A DNA stretch of 64,000 nucleotides, from contig NZ_CP071696.1 in NCBI RefSeq assembly GCF_018024495.1, positions 1,426,001-1,490,000 on the forward strand. Reading direction: 5' to 3'. Position 1 is the stretch's first letter. The number at the start of each line of letters is the position of its first letter. Origin of the DNA: Agromyces archimandritae (GTDB taxonomy: Bacteria > Actinomycetota > Actinomycetes > Actinomycetales > Microbacteriaceae). Under the pieces are notes generated by a model that worked only from the letters and a program-made list of their open reading frames with translations, had not been told where the DNA came from and did no database searches. Made by a program: the position numbers and the translations under genes. Shown in pieces: positions 33,237 to 42,501 of this stretch.

Positions 33237-33845
33237 TCAGTCCTCTCGTGCCGCGTCGGCCGCGGCTGGCTCTGCGTCCCCGGCGGGGTCGCGGTCGGGT
33301 TCGGGGGTTTCGGGGCCCTCCGCCTCGGGCGCGGGCGCGTCGGCGGGCGTGGATGCCTCGGGTGTGGATGCCGGGACGACGACCGCCTCGGCGGGGCGCA
33401 CGACGGTGAGCACCTGGGTCGGGGTGAACTCGCTGGCGATGCGCGCCTGCGCGACCCCGTCGGCGGCGGCGAGCTCGGCCTCGAGGCGCTCGGCACGGCC
33501 CGTCAGGCCGAGGGCGCCGGCGGCGCGGCGCTGCGTGTCGAGCGCTCGGAGGTATGCCCGGTTGGCCTCCTCGGACCAGGGCACCCCGTCGCCCGGCCGC
33601 CAGCCGGCTTCGGCGAGCTGTTCGCGGGATCGCTCGGCGGCGACGCTGGCGAAGGCGTAGGCCTCGAGGGTGCGGCCTTCGGAGTCGGCGAGATCGGCGA
33701 GTTCGGTCCAGGCGAGCGGCGAATCGGGGTGGTGCGCGACGACTCCGGGGATGGATGCGCGGTCGACCTCGGCGAGCGCCTGCCGCACTTCGGGTTCGTC
33801 TGGGAGTGACGCCTCGGTCTCGGGAGATGATTCGTCTGCGGTCAC
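33237..33845 (-). CDS. DUF3151 family protein
   Basis: 202 residues. Residues about 15-135 carry the DUF3151 pattern: [49 protein letters not shown] and [16 protein letters not shown]. An acidic Pro/Ala/Glu tail of about 50 residues follows and is unusually long. The function is unknown; the family is restricted to actinobacteria and often lies near purA. GTG 33845 is supported by a -10 (TAAGAT) five bases upstream. Farther upstream codons are low-complexity intergenic sequence. Confidence 0.82.
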   Translation of the reverse strand: MTADESSPETEASLPDEPEVRQALAEVDRASIPGVVAHHPDSPLAWTELADLADSEGRTLEAYAFASVAAERSREQLAEAGWRPGDGVPWSEEANRAYLRALDTQRRAAGALGLTGRAERLEAELAAADGVAQARIASEFTPTQVLTVVRPAEAVVVPASTPEASTPADAPAPEAEGPETPEPDRDPAGDAEPAAADAARED

Positions 33846-33850
33846 ACTCG

Positions 33851-33856
33851 ATCTTA
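33851..33856 (-). promoter_or_regulatory. -10 element of the DUF3151-purA-M20 operon
   Basis: TAAGAT on the minus strand, 5 nt from the GTG at 33845; transcription would begin at the start codon. The rest of 33857-34067 is GC-rich sequence with nothing recognisable. Confidence 0.5.
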
Positions 33857-34067
33857 TCCCGGGCTCTTCGACGCCCCGCGTTCGGGGGTCACGCGGGGAC
33901 ATGCCGCCCGGCGGTATGCCCGGGTGCGCGGCCCCGACGCCGCGCACCCGAGTGGGCCGTCGCGCGGCCCCCACCGCGCAACGGCCCGGCGCCCGCATGG
34001 AGGTTGGGCGCTCCGCCCGCGCATCTGCCGTTGACGGCGTCCGCGGTGCTGTCGGGCGGGGTCTTTC

Positions 34068-34089
34068 GAGGCCGTCTTCCGGCGGCCTC
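34068..34089 (-). terminator. Stem-loop after the eight-gene sugar-acid operon
   Basis: GAGGCCG (34068-34074), eight-base loop, CGGCCTC (34083-34089), 13 nt beyond the last stop of the leftward operon, followed by GAAAG on that strand. Confidence 0.5.
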
Positions 34090-34102
34090 TATGGAGATTT
34101 CC

Positions 34103-35191
34103 TCATGACGCCAGGTTCTGCGCAACACCCCATTCCGGGGGCCTCCGTGCCGCGAGGCGCGCGTTCCACGCGGGCGACGAGGCGAACGCGCGGTCGACGG
34201 TGAAGCGCGGCGTACGGCCCGCGAGCGCATCGAGCACGGCCCGCACGGCACTGCGCCCGTTGCCGAGCGACATCTCGTCGGTCCAGGCTGCCGAGTGCGG
34301 GCTGAGCAGCACCCGCTCCTGGGCGACGAGCGGGCTCCGCATCGGCAACGGCTCCGTCTCGAACACGTCGAGCGCCGCAGCACGGATCGAGCCCGACGCC
34401 AGTGCGGCCGCGAGCGCAGCCTCGTCGACGATGGGGCCGCGGGCGACGTTGACGAGGGTCGCGCCGGCTTTCATGGCTGCGAGGAATCCGGCGTCGACGA
34501 GGTGCCGGGTCTCCTCGGTGAGCAGCGCCATGACGACGACCGCGTCGGAGCGGCGTGCGAGGTCACCCGGGCTCACGAGCTCGGCGCCGGCTGCGGCGGC
34601 CCGCTCGGGCGGGCAGTACGGGTCGGAGGCGAGCAAGGTGACCTTGAACGGCGCGAGGAGCCTGGCGAAGTCCGTCGCGGTGCTGCCGAAGCCGATGATG
34701 CCGACCGTTGCGCCGGTGAGGCCTCGGCCCATCCAGGCGGTACGGTCGCCCCAGGTGCCGCGCCGGACGAGCCGGTCCTTGGCGCCGAGGTTCAGCATCG
34801 CTCCGAGCAGCAGCGCGAGCGCCGCGGTCGCGACGGGGCGCTGTGCGCCGTCCGGAGTGATCGTCACCGCGATTCCGGCACGGCTGCAGGCCGCGACGTC
34901 GACGGCGTCGTAGCCGACGCCGAAGCGGGCGAGCACGAGCGGCGGGTTCGCGACGCCCGCGAGGCTGGCGGCGGTCACGGCCGGTTCGGCGAAGACGACC
35001 GCGGGACGCCCGTCGAGATCCGCCGGGCGCAGGCGTGTGACGTCCTGCTCCAGGTATTCCCAGGCGAGGCCGTGCTGCTCGAAGCCGTCGAGGCCGATGT
35101 CGCCCCAGACGTTCCGGCCGTCTGCACCGAGGAAGTCGCGCGAGACCCCGATGGGGCGGGTGAAACCCGGCGCGATCGTCGACCCGCTCAT
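34103..35191 (-). CDS. D-isomer-specific 2-hydroxyacid dehydrogenase
   Basis: 362 residues. NAD-binding motif GIIGFGSTATDFARLL and the catalytic triad in VNVARGPIVDEAAL (Arg), FETEPLP (Glu) and LLSPHSAAW (His). The enzyme interconverts 2-keto acids and D-2-hydroxy acids; phosphoglycerate-DH-like enzymes in sugar-acid clusters often reduce glyoxylate or keto-aldonates. It is the last gene of the eight-gene operon, and its ATG overlaps the cyclase stop (TGATG). A second, distinct member lies at 43389. Confidence 0.88.
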   Translation of the reverse strand: MSGSTIAPGFTRPIGVSRDFLGADGRNVWGDIGLDGFEQHGLAWEYLEQDVTRLRPADLDGRPAVVFAEPAVTAASLAGVANPPLVLARFGVGYDAVDVAACSRAGIAVTITPDGAQRPVATAALALLLGAMLNLGAKDRLVRRGTWGDRTAWMGRGLTGATVGIIGFGSTATDFARLLAPFKVTLLASDPYCPPERAAAAGAELVSPGDLARRSDAVVVMALLTEETRHLVDAGFLAAMKAGATLVNVARGPIVDEAALAAALASGSIRAAALDVFETEPLPMRSPLVAQERVLLSPHSAAWTDEMSLGNGRSAVRAVLDALAGRTPRFTVDRAFASSPAWNARLAARRPPEWGVAQNLAS

Positions 35192-36129
35192 CAGAACACC
35201 GCGATCGGGTTGACGGGCGATCCGGTACCGGCGGGTACGTCGAGCGGCGCGACCGCGAACAGGAATTCGTAGCGACCGGTTTCCGAGGCGGTCAGGGCGA
35301 GCGCCTCCAGGTCGAGGTTGTCGAGCAAGGGCACTCCGAGGGCTGTGAGGGCGAGGATGTGGATCGGCGAGTGGATGCCGGGGGTCGGCGACGGTCGCAC
35401 GTCGCTGTCGCCGTCCGAGCCGAGCAGCGCGATGCCCCGCTCGGCGAGGAGCGGCATGGCGCTCGTGTGGAAACCCGCGCTGAGCTCCGAGGAGTCCCAC
35501 GGGCCGAGTTCGTCGCGCCGGCGCTTGTGGCCGGTGCGGAGCAGCACCGCGTCGGCCTCCCCGATGCGGATGCCGAGGCGCGCTTCGGCCTCGAGGATCT
35601 GTTCCGGGTACACGGCCTCGCCCGGCTCGAGCCAGGGCACCCCGAGCACGGCCGGCAGGTCGAGGAGCACGCCCCGGCCGACGAAGTGCCCGAGTTCGGC
35701 GACGGTTCCGAAGCGGGCGCCCGCGGCATCCACCGCGGCTGCGCTCGCCACGCCGCCGAAGAGCTCGCCGCGGTACGCGATGTGCGAGAGGGCATCGAGG
35801 TGGGTGACCGACTTGCCGTGGAAATCGACGGCGAGGAAGTCCTTGTTCGTCGCAGGCTCAGGTGCCTCCCGAACGCCGAGGTCGGTCATGTAGTGCAGCG
35901 CCGGGCGCCGGTTGTCGACCTCGGCCTCGGTGTTCCACGGCAGCGCCGTCGGCACGCTCCGGCCGGTGCGCACGAGTCCGGCCGCCGCCGCGGTCGTCGC
36001 CGGGGTGAGCCGGTTCCAGGCGCCTCGGCCGCGATCGTCCCAGGCATCCCAGGCCTTCAGGGAGTCGTAGAGCCGGTCGAACTCGGCGACCGTGACGGGC
36101 TCCGTCGGCCGGACCGTGCGCGAGGTCAC
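35191..36129 (-). CDS. Cyclase-family (kynurenine-formamidase-like) hydrolase
   Basis: 312 residues. The metal motif HGKSVTHLDALSHI corresponds to the HxGTHxDxPxH signature, with GT changed to SV. Other family parts are VLLDLPAVLGVPWLEPG and LLRTGHKRRRDE. The superfamily opens cyclic amides or formamides and includes isatin hydrolase; a lactonase-type role would suit this sugar-acid operon but is inference. Start GTG 36129 overlaps the stop of the binding-protein gene (GTGA). The stop shares one base with the downstream dehydrogenase ATG. Confidence 0.83.
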   Translation of the reverse strand: MTSRTVRPTEPVTVAEFDRLYDSLKAWDAWDDRGRGAWNRLTPATTAAAAGLVRTGRSVPTALPWNTEAEVDNRRPALHYMTDLGVREAPEPATNKDFLAVDFHGKSVTHLDALSHIAYRGELFGGVASAAAVDAAGARFGTVAELGHFVGRGVLLDLPAVLGVPWLEPGEAVYPEQILEAEARLGIRIGEADAVLLRTGHKRRRDELGPWDSSELSAGFHTSAMPLLAERGIALLGSDGDSDVRPSPTPGIHSPIHILALTALGVPLLDNLDLEALALTASETGRYEFLFAVAPLDVPAGTGSPVNPIAVF

Positions 36130-37310
36130 TTGCCCCAGGCCTTCCGGTACACGTCGCGGTAGCCGCTGTCGGGGTCGTAGACGTCGCCGTCCGGCACGTT
36201 CGCGGCGGTCACGAGGGCCGGGGCCGCGGCGAAGCCGGAGTCGCCCTCGCCCGCGAGCGCGCGGTTGACCTCGTCGATCAGCTGCCAGCCCTGCAGCAGC
36301 AGGGGTTCGGCGACCGTCGCGGCCTGGTAGTCCACGTTGCGGATGCGCTGGAACTCGGCGGCATCGCCGTCGCCTGCCGCGACCGAGGCGGGCTCGCCCG
36401 CCGGGTCTTTGCCGGCCGCCCGGAGCGCCTCCTGGGCGCCGCCGAAGTAGTTGCCGTTGATCGCGAGCAGGTGGCTCAGGCCGTCGCCGTGCTCCTGCAG
36501 GAGGTTCGAGATGATACCGGGCATCCGCTGCCCGGCTTCGGCGATCGGCGAGTCCTGATACGACAGCACCGTGCAGCCCTCGCAGGCCTCGATGTACGCC
36601 TTCATCGCCTCGGCCTTCAGCACCGCGATGTCGTACTGGCCGTCGGTGAAGATCGCGACGCCCGCGGTGCCGCCGGACTCGGCGACGGCGTAGGCGCCGG
36701 CGAGCTGCGAGACCTGCAGCGGTTCGGTGGAGACGTTCGTGAAGAGCCCGTTGCCAGGGCCGGCGGCGGCTCCGGCGTGCCAGCCGATGACGGGGATGCC
36801 GGCATCGGTCGCCTGCGCGATCGAGCTCGCCTGCTCCGTCGGGTCGAAACCGCCGACGACGATCGCCGCCGGCCCGGCCGCGATCGCCTGGTCCATGGCG
36901 TCGGAGCGCCCCTGCGCGGTCGCCTTGCCGTCGTAGGAGTCGACGACCCAGCCGATGACGCCGGCGGCCTCGGCGACGCCCTCGGCGACGGTGTTGATGC
37001 CGCCGTTGGTGAGGTCGCTGCCGACGAAGGCGATGTGGGCGCCGGCCTGCTGCGCCGCAGGGCCTGCGGCAGGCGGGGTGAAGCCTTCCGAGGCGGTCAG
37101 GCTCGCCTCGACGAGCGCCTTCGAGAACTCGACGGCGTCGCCGCTCGGAAGGATCGACGAGAAGTCGGTGCCGGCCTCCTCGACGGCGGTCGGGCCGGCG
37201 TCGCCGACGGCGTCGCTCGTGCAGCCGGTGAGGGCGAGGGCGAGGGCCGCCGGGGCGGCGAGCGCGGCCAGGATCGTGCGGCGGCGCGGGGTGCGTGGTG
37301 CGGTGCTCAT
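36126..37310 (-). CDS. Ribose-type ABC transporter substrate-binding lipoprotein
   Basis: 394 residues. Lipoprotein signal with lipobox ALTGC (C30). The mature part belongs to the periplasmic-binding-protein type 1 superfamily: IAFVGSDLTNGGINTVAEG, AAIVVGGFDP, IPVIGWHAG and GYRDVYRKAWG. It captures the solute for the permease and ATPase encoded just upstream. An insertion TPPAAGPAAQQAGA precedes the first strand. The ATG overlaps the permease stop and the TGA overlaps the cyclase GTG, so expression is coupled. Confidence 0.9.
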   Translation of the reverse strand: MSTAPRTPRRRTILAALAAPAALALALTGCTSDAVGDAGPTAVEEAGTDFSSILPSGDAVEFSKALVEASLTASEGFTPPAAGPAAQQAGAHIAFVGSDLTNGGINTVAEGVAEAAGVIGWVVDSYDGKATAQGRSDAMDQAIAAGPAAIVVGGFDPTEQASSIAQATDAGIPVIGWHAGAAAGPGNGLFTNVSTEPLQVSQLAGAYAVAESGGTAGVAIFTDGQYDIAVLKAEAMKAYIEACEGCTVLSYQDSPIAEAGQRMPGIISNLLQEHGDGLSHLLAINGNYFGGAQEALRAAGKDPAGEPASVAAGDGDAAEFQRIRNVDYQAATVAEPLLLQGWQLIDEVNRALAGEGDSGFAAAPALVTAANVPDGDVYDPDSGYRDVYRKAWGK

Positions 37311-38458
37311 CGGTATTCCTTCCGGGTGGGATGCTGCGGTGCGGATGGTGCGGATGGTGCGGATGGTGCGTCGGGTGCGTCGGGTGCGGCGGCGGGCTTG
37401 CCGGGATCGGCCGACGATCCGGCATCCACCGGCACCTCGTCCGCCCTCGCGACCCGTCGTCGCGTCGCGAGCGAGGCGATGGTGATCGCCGCGACGAGGG
37501 TGAGCCCGTTGAACAGGGGCTCGAGGTAGAACTGGCCCGGCAGCAGCTGCTGGAGGCCCGAGATGCCGATCGCTGCGATGGCCACGCCGAGGATCGTGCC
37601 GAGCGCATTCACCCGCCCCGGGCGGATCGTCGTCGAGCCGAGGAACGCGGCTGCCAGCGCCGGAAGCAGGTATTCGGGGCCGATGTTGGCCTGGGCGACT
37701 CCCGCCTGTCGGGAAGCGAGGAGGATTCCGGCGACGCCGGTCAGCATGCCCGATGCGACCATGGCGCCCACGACGTAGCGGCGGCGCGGGATGCCGCTGA
37801 GGGCCGCCGCGGCGGGGTTCGCCCCGACCGCGTAGAGGTAGCGCCCGACGGGCAGGTAGTCGAGGACGAGCCAGAGCACGACGCCGATCGCCAGCGCGAT
37901 GACGAAGGGGCCGGGGATCGGACCGAGCGACCAGCGCGAGATCGCGTCGAAGGCGCTCGCGCGCATCCCGCCGGAATCGGTGACCTGTCGGCCGCCCGTG
38001 TACCAATAGGTGACGGCGTAGATGACCTGGCCCGTCGCGAGCGTCGCGATGAATGCATCCACCTGGGCGAGTTCGACGAGCAGGGCGTTCAAGAGCCCGA
38101 CCACGCCGCCGCCGACCAGTACGAGCAGGATGACGAGACGATAGTCGAGGCCCTGGATCTGCCACGACAGCGCCATCACCTGCCACAGGCCCACGCCGTA
38201 CCCGATCGAGAGGTCCATCTTGCCGGCGATCATCGGAATCGTCACCGCGAGCGCGAGGATGAGCAGCACCGACTTGCTCGAGGCGAGCAGCTGGAAGTTC
38301 AGCAGCGACGCGAACGTGTCCGGCCGCAGCAGTGCGAACACGGCGAACAGTACGACCGTGAGCAGCACCATCCCGTAGTTGCTGGTCAGCTTCGACCAGA
38401 AGCTCGCCCCGGGGCCCGGTTCGAGAGCGGTCGATGCGACCGAGGTGTTCATGGTCAT
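37307..38458 (-). CDS. Ribose-type ABC transporter permease
   Basis: 383 residues, ten or so TM helices, with family features: LALAVTIPMIAGKMDLSIG near residue 72, VDAFIATLATGQ, GRYLYAVGANPAAAALSGI, and AAAFLGSTTIRPGR. The C-terminal 40 residues are a repetitive Asp-Ala-Pro tail (PDAPDAPSAPSAPSAP) that is not part of the family fold. It forms the channel as a homodimer with the double-NBD ATPase. It lies 25 nt after the ATPase stop and overlaps the binding-protein ATG. Confidence 0.92.
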   Translation of the reverse strand: MTMNTSVASTALEPGPGASFWSKLTSNYGMVLLTVVLFAVFALLRPDTFASLLNFQLLASSKSVLLILALAVTIPMIAGKMDLSIGYGVGLWQVMALSWQIQGLDYRLVILLVLVGGGVVGLLNALLVELAQVDAFIATLATGQVIYAVTYWYTGGRQVTDSGGMRASAFDAISRWSLGPIPGPFVIALAIGVVLWLVLDYLPVGRYLYAVGANPAAAALSGIPRRRYVVGAMVASGMLTGVAGILLASRQAGVAQANIGPEYLLPALAAAFLGSTTIRPGRVNALGTILGVAIAAIGISGLQQLLPGQFYLEPLFNGLTLVAAITIASLATRRRVARADEVPVDAGSSADPGKPAAAPDAPDAPSAPSAPSAPQHPTRKEYR

Positions 38459-38483
38459 GGTGGGGCTCGATTCGGTTCGGGGT

Positions 38484-40019
38484 TCAGGCGGCGGTGCGGT
38501 CGAGGTCGGATGCGGCGGCGATGAGCCCGGGGATCGTGAGATCGGCGCCGGTGAGTTCGGCGACGATGCGGCCCCGGCCCATGACGATCGCGCGGTGGGC
38601 GATCTTGGCGACCTCCTCCATGTCGGTCGAGACGACGACGACGGCCGTGCCTGCGGCCGCGAGCTCGCCGAGCAGGCCGTAGATCTCGGCCTTCGCGCCG
38701 ACGTCGACGCCCATCGTGGGCTCCTCGAGCACGACGGCTTCGCGACCTCGCCCGAAGCAGCGGGCGAGGATCACCTTCTGCTGGTTGCCGCCCGAGAGGG
38801 TGTCCAGCGAGAGCTCCGGGTCGGCGGGCCGCACGCCGAACGGGGCGAGCACGGCGTGGGCTTGGATCCGCTCGCGGCGCACCGTGCATGCCGACCATGC
38901 CCGACGCCCCCAGACCCTCGGATTGAGGAACAGGTTCTCGCGCACGGTCAGCCCGGCGGCGACGGACTCGGATTCGCGGTTGGAGGTCGCGAACGCGACG
39001 CCTGCGGAGACCGCGGCGGCCGGCGATGCCGGCGCGTACCGCGCCCCGTCGAGGATCATGCGCCCGCCGTCGAGGCGGGCGGCGCCGGCGATGGCTCGGC
39101 CGAGGAGCTCCTGGCCGGCCCCGCGGAGCCCGCAGACCGCGAGGATCTCGCCCCGGCGCACGTCGAGGCTCACGGGCGGGCCGCCGCCGACGCGCACACG
39201 ACGCAGTTCGAGTCGCCGCTCCGCAGAAGGCGGGGCGAACGCGGGCGTCTCGGTGCTGCGGCCGACGATGAGTTCGACGAGTTCGCGCGGTGCGATCTCG
39301 GAGACGGCGCGGTCGGCGACGACGCGCCCGTTGCGCATGACGACGGCCCGACGCGCGATTTCGTAGATCTCGTCGAGCCTGTGGGAGACGTAGATCATGC
39401 CGACGCCCGTGTCTCGCAGGCGGCGCAGCACGCCGAAGAGCCGTTCGACGTCGGATGCGGGCAGCGAGGCGGTCGGCTCGTCGAGGACGAGCAGCTTCGG
39501 ATCGCTCACGAGCCCGCGAGCGATCGCCAGCAGGCTGCGCTCGGTGCGCGGCAGATCGAACACGCGCGTCTCGGGGTCGATCCCGCCGCCGATGCTCTCC
39601 AGCACGCGGAGGGCCTGCGCGTTCATGCGTCGCCGGCTGATGAGGCCGAGCGCGTTGCGCGGGTAGCCGAGTCCCTGCGCGATGTTCTCGGCGACCGTCA
39701 TCCACTCGACGAGCCCGAGGTTCTGGTGGATGAACGAGATCCGCTTGCGGGCGCCGCCGTCGAGTGCGGCGCCGGCGAGCAGCATCTCCCCGGCATCCGC
39801 CCGGTAGACGCCGGCGAGCATCTTGATGACGGTCGATTTGCCGGCGCCGTTCTCGCCCAGGAGAGCCACGATCTCCCCCTGGTGCACGTCGAAGTCGACA
39901 TCGTCGACGGCCCTGGTCGCGTAGAAGGATTTCTCGAGGCCGCTCACGCGGAGCAGCGGCGGTTCGGACTCGCCGGGCGTGCGCGCGTACGAGTGCGGCG
40001 CGCGGGCGTCGCGGTTCAT
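38484..40019 (-). CDS. Ribose-type sugar ABC transporter ATP-binding protein (two NBDs)
   Basis: 511 residues, usual for RbsA/MglA. NBD1: Walker A GENGAGKST (55-63), Q-loop IHQNLGLVE, Walker B LLVLDEPTAS. NBD2: degenerate Walker A CGLRGAGQ (normal for this family), signature LSGGNQQKV, and EEPTMGVDVGAK. It powers uptake of the operon's sugar or sugar acid. Its ATG overlaps the stop of the idonate-type dehydrogenase by 4 nt. The NBD1 signature is atypical (DLPRTERSLLAIARGL), so ATP turnover may rely mainly on NBD2's signature. Confidence 0.92.
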   Translation of the reverse strand: MNRDARAPHSYARTPGESEPPLLRVSGLEKSFYATRAVDDVDFDVHQGEIVALLGENGAGKSTVIKMLAGVYRADAGEMLLAGAALDGGARKRISFIHQNLGLVEWMTVAENIAQGLGYPRNALGLISRRRMNAQALRVLESIGGGIDPETRVFDLPRTERSLLAIARGLVSDPKLLVLDEPTASLPASDVERLFGVLRRLRDTGVGMIYVSHRLDEIYEIARRAVVMRNGRVVADRAVSEIAPRELVELIVGRSTETPAFAPPSAERRLELRRVRVGGGPPVSLDVRRGEILAVCGLRGAGQELLGRAIAGAARLDGGRMILDGARYAPASPAAAVSAGVAFATSNRESESVAAGLTVRENLFLNPRVWGRRAWSACTVRRERIQAHAVLAPFGVRPADPELSLDTLSGGNQQKVILARCFGRGREAVVLEEPTMGVDVGAKAEIYGLLGELAAAGTAVVVVSTDMEEVAKIAHRAIVMGRGRIVAELTGADLTIPGLIAAASDLDRTAA

Positions 40020-41089
40020 CGGGGCTCCTCCTCCACGGCGTCCTCACCGAAATCGAGGAGCACCTTGCCGCTGCGCGCCGCATCCGCCGCCACGCAGAAC
40101 GCCGTGAGGGCGTTCGCCGCCGGAAAGACGTGCGACACGACCGATTCGGTCTGCAGCGAGCCGTCGGCGAGCGCCGCGAGGACCTCGTCGAGTTCGTCGT
40201 TGAAGCGGAAGGCGCCGACGAGCTCGAGTTCGCGCGTGATGGCGAGCGAGATCGGAACGGGCTGCTCGCCCGAGGGCAGGAGGCCCACCATGACGATGCG
40301 CCCGCCCCTCCGGGCTCCGCGGAGCGCCGCGCCGAGCCCGTGATGCGAACCCGAGGTCTCGAAGACGACATCGGCGGCGAGATCGGCGACGGCCGGATCC
40401 GCGGCGGCGAGGGTGCGATCGGCGCCCAGTCCGCGCGCGACGCGGAGGGGGCGTTCCGCGAGATCGGTGGCGATGATCACGGCCGCACCGGCCCGGCGCA
40501 GCACGGCCACGACGAGCGCCCCGATGGGGCCCGCACCGATCACGAGCACCCGCCGGCCGGCGACGCCGCCGGCCCGGGAGACCGCATGCCAGGCGACGGC
40601 GGCGGGCTCGGCGATCGCGGCGGTGCGCAGGGTGAGCCCGTCGGGGAGTTCCCGCAGCATGCGGGCGGGCAGCACGGCTTCGCGGCGGAAGGCGCCGTCG
40701 GTGTGCGGATGCCGGGCGGCGCTGCCGAGGTAGGTGCCGCCGGGTGCCAGGTTCGGCCGCTCGGCCGGGTACGGTTCGCCCGTATCGTGCGGGGTACCCG
40801 GGTGCACCGCGACGTTCGCACCCTCCGGCGGGCCGCTGCCGTCGGCGGCGGGCCGCACGACGGTCCCGACGATCTCATGGCCGAGGATCATGGGCTCGCG
40901 CAGCACGGAGTCGCCGGCGGCGCCGTGCTGCCAGTAGTGCAGGTCGCTGCCGCAGATGCCGCCGTAGGCGATGCGCACGACGGCTTCGTCGGGTGCCGGC
41001 GCCGGCGTGGCGATCGATTCGATGCGGAGGTCGCCGGCTGCGTGGGCGACGACCGCGAGCGAGGGGACGGTGCGGGGCTCAGACGACAA
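40016..41089 (-). CDS. idnD: Zinc-dependent medium-chain dehydrogenase, L-idonate 5-dehydrogenase-like
   Basis: 357 residues. Catalytic zinc ligands in YGGICGSDLHYWQHG and ILGHEIVG; a Rossmann fold with VLVIGAGPIGALVVAVL and ATDLAERPL. The structural-zinc cysteine cluster is missing, as in the IdnD/sorbitol-DH-like branch. IdnD oxidises L-idonate to 5-keto-D-gluconate. The two flanking genes (5-ketogluconate reductase, gluconokinase) complete that route, which strengthens the assignment. It overlaps the SDR gene by 11 nt and the ATPase gene by 4 nt. Confidence 0.82.
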   Translation of the reverse strand: MSSEPRTVPSLAVVAHAAGDLRIESIATPAPAPDEAVVRIAYGGICGSDLHYWQHGAAGDSVLREPMILGHEIVGTVVRPAADGSGPPEGANVAVHPGTPHDTGEPYPAERPNLAPGGTYLGSAARHPHTDGAFRREAVLPARMLRELPDGLTLRTAAIAEPAAVAWHAVSRAGGVAGRRVLVIGAGPIGALVVAVLRRAGAAVIIATDLAERPLRVARGLGADRTLAAADPAVADLAADVVFETSGSHHGLGAALRGARRGGRIVMVGLLPSGEQPVPISLAITRELELVGAFRFNDELDEVLAALADGSLQTESVVSHVFPAANALTAFCVAADAARSGKVLLDFGEDAVEEEPR

Positions 41090-41849
41090 CGGTCATCCCC
41101 CCGTCGACGAGGATGACCTGGCCGTTCACGTAGTCGGAGGCCGACGAGGCGAGCCAGACGGCCGGGCCGCCGAGGTCGGCCGGCGTCCCCCAGCGCCCCG
41201 CGGGGGTTCGCGCGCGCAGCCAGGCGTCGAAGTCGGGGTCGTCGACGAGGGCCTGGGTCATGTCGCTGTGGATGTATCCGGGGGCGAGCCCGTTGATCTG
41301 GATGCCGGCGGACGCCCATTCGGCGGTCATCGCACGGGTGAGGTTCCGCAATCCGCCCTTGGCCGCCGTGTACGCCCCGATCGAGGGGCGGCCGAGTTCG
41401 GATTGCACGGAGCAGATATTGATGATCTTGCCGCTGCCCCGGGCGACCATGCCGGCGGCGACCGCACGGCCGAGGATGAAGGCGCTCGTGAGGTCGATGC
41501 GGACGACGCGCTCCCAATCGGCGAGCTCGAGCTCGAGGAGGGGCACTCGGTGCTGCACGCCGGCGTTGTTGACGAGGACGTCGATCGGACCGACGCGGCC
41601 TTCGACGTCGGCGACTCCGTCTCGGACGGCGGACTCGTCGGTGACGTCGAAGGCGGCGGAGCGGATCCGATCGCCGAAGCGGCCGGCGAGCTCGCGTTCG
41701 GCGCCCGCGAGCCGATCCGGGTCGACCCCGTTGAGCACGACGGTCGCGCCTGCTTCGGCGAGGGCCGCGGCGAGCGCCTTGCCGATCCCGCGGCTGGATC
41801 CGGAGATGAGGGCGACCCGGCCGTCGAGGTCGAAGGGGCCGGCCATCAT
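41079..41849 (-). CDS. idnO: SDR oxidoreductase, gluconate 5-dehydrogenase (5-ketogluconate reductase)
   Basis: 256 residues. Cofactor motif SGSSRGIGKALA (GxxxGxG), NNAG in VLVNNAGVQHR, and catalytic Ser-Tyr-Lys in NICSVQSELGRPSIGAYTAAKGG. The sequence style is that of IdnO/gluconate 5-dehydrogenase, which reduces 5-keto-D-gluconate to D-gluconate. The gluconokinase gene upstream overlaps it by 4 nt and would phosphorylate the product. Other SDR activities cannot be excluded by sequence alone. Confidence 0.82.
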   Translation of the reverse strand: MMAGPFDLDGRVALISGSSRGIGKALAAALAEAGATVVLNGVDPDRLAGAERELAGRFGDRIRSAAFDVTDESAVRDGVADVEGRVGPIDVLVNNAGVQHRVPLLELELADWERVVRIDLTSAFILGRAVAAGMVARGSGKIINICSVQSELGRPSIGAYTAAKGGLRNLTRAMTAEWASAGIQINGLAPGYIHSDMTQALVDDPDFDAWLRARTPAGRWGTPADLGGPAVWLASSASDYVNGQVILVDGGMTVVV

Positions 41850-42403
41850 GCCGCTCCGTCGACGGCGCAGAGCGACTGCACGAGGAGCTCCGCGACGAAC
41901 GGCGGCGTGTACGAGGCGACGTCGATGCGGATGCCGGGCTCGTCGTCCTCGAGCGGCTCGAGGATCTCGAGCTGCGAGTCGAGGAGCGACGGCGGCATGA
42001 AATGGCGCATGCGCCGGGCGAGTCGCGATGCGAGCACGTCGCGGTCGCTCTCCAGTTCGATGACGAAGAGATCGGGCACGTGGGATCGGAGGCGGTCCCG
42101 GTATTCCCGCTTCAGCGCCGAGCAGGCGACGATGACCCCGTCATCGGCCGCCGCGGCGACGCTGCCGACCTCGTCGAGCCATGGCGCCCGGTCGTCGTCG
42201 CCGAGCGGGATGCCGGCGGCCATCTTGGCGCGGTTGATTTCCGGATGAATTTCGTCGGCATCCACGAAGGGGAGGCCGAGGCGCGATGCGAGGATTCGAC
42301 CGACCGTCGTCTTCCCGGCACCGGAGGCACCCATGATCACGATCGGCGCGATGCCCGACCATTCCTCGGCGTCCCGCCCCGCGCCGATCGCCACGTCGCC
42401 CAC
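41846..42403 (-). CDS. gntK: Gluconokinase
   Basis: 185 residues. P-loop GASGAGKTT (25-33), DADEIHPEINRAKMAAGIPLGDDDRAPWL and CSALKREYRDRLR are hallmark GntK/IdnK sequence. It makes 6-phosphogluconate, feeding the pentose-phosphate or Entner-Doudoroff route. It is the first gene of the eight-gene operon. Start GTG 42403 has GAAGGAGAGG at normal ribosome-binding distance, and a promoter with an operator-like palindrome lies about 60 nt upstream. Confidence 0.93.
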   Translation of the reverse strand: MGDVAIGAGRDAEEWSGIAPIVIMGASGAGKTTVGRILASRLGLPFVDADEIHPEINRAKMAAGIPLGDDDRAPWLDEVGSVAAAADDGVIVACSALKREYRDRLRSHVPDLFVIELESDRDVLASRLARRMRHFMPPSLLDSQLEILEPLEDDEPGIRIDVASYTPPFVAELLVQSLCAVDGAA

Positions 42404-42459
42404 AGTGCCTCTCCTTCGACCACTTCCGAGTCGGCAGACGTTTCACCTGACCGAACGCC

Positions 42460-42491
42460 GTTCAGCATACGGAACAAATGGGCGACGTCAA
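42460..42491 (-). promoter_or_regulatory. Promoter with GTTC-N8-GAAC operator for the sugar-acid operon
   Basis: On the minus strand TTGACG (42486-42491), 16-bp spacer, TATGCT (42464-42469). The -10 lies inside the palindrome GTTCCGTATGCTGAAC (42460-42475). Such palindromes suit IclR-family repressors, and an iclR gene lies immediately upstream. A sibling palindrome occurs at 44502-44517. Confidence 0.65.
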
Positions 42492-42501
42492 ATCACTCCC
42501 C

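Noticed and set aside
33885..33920. Another copy of the 66-bp palindrome (GGGGGTCAC near 33886)
   Set aside because: Only about nine bases match the arm; no inverse arm follows at the right distance.
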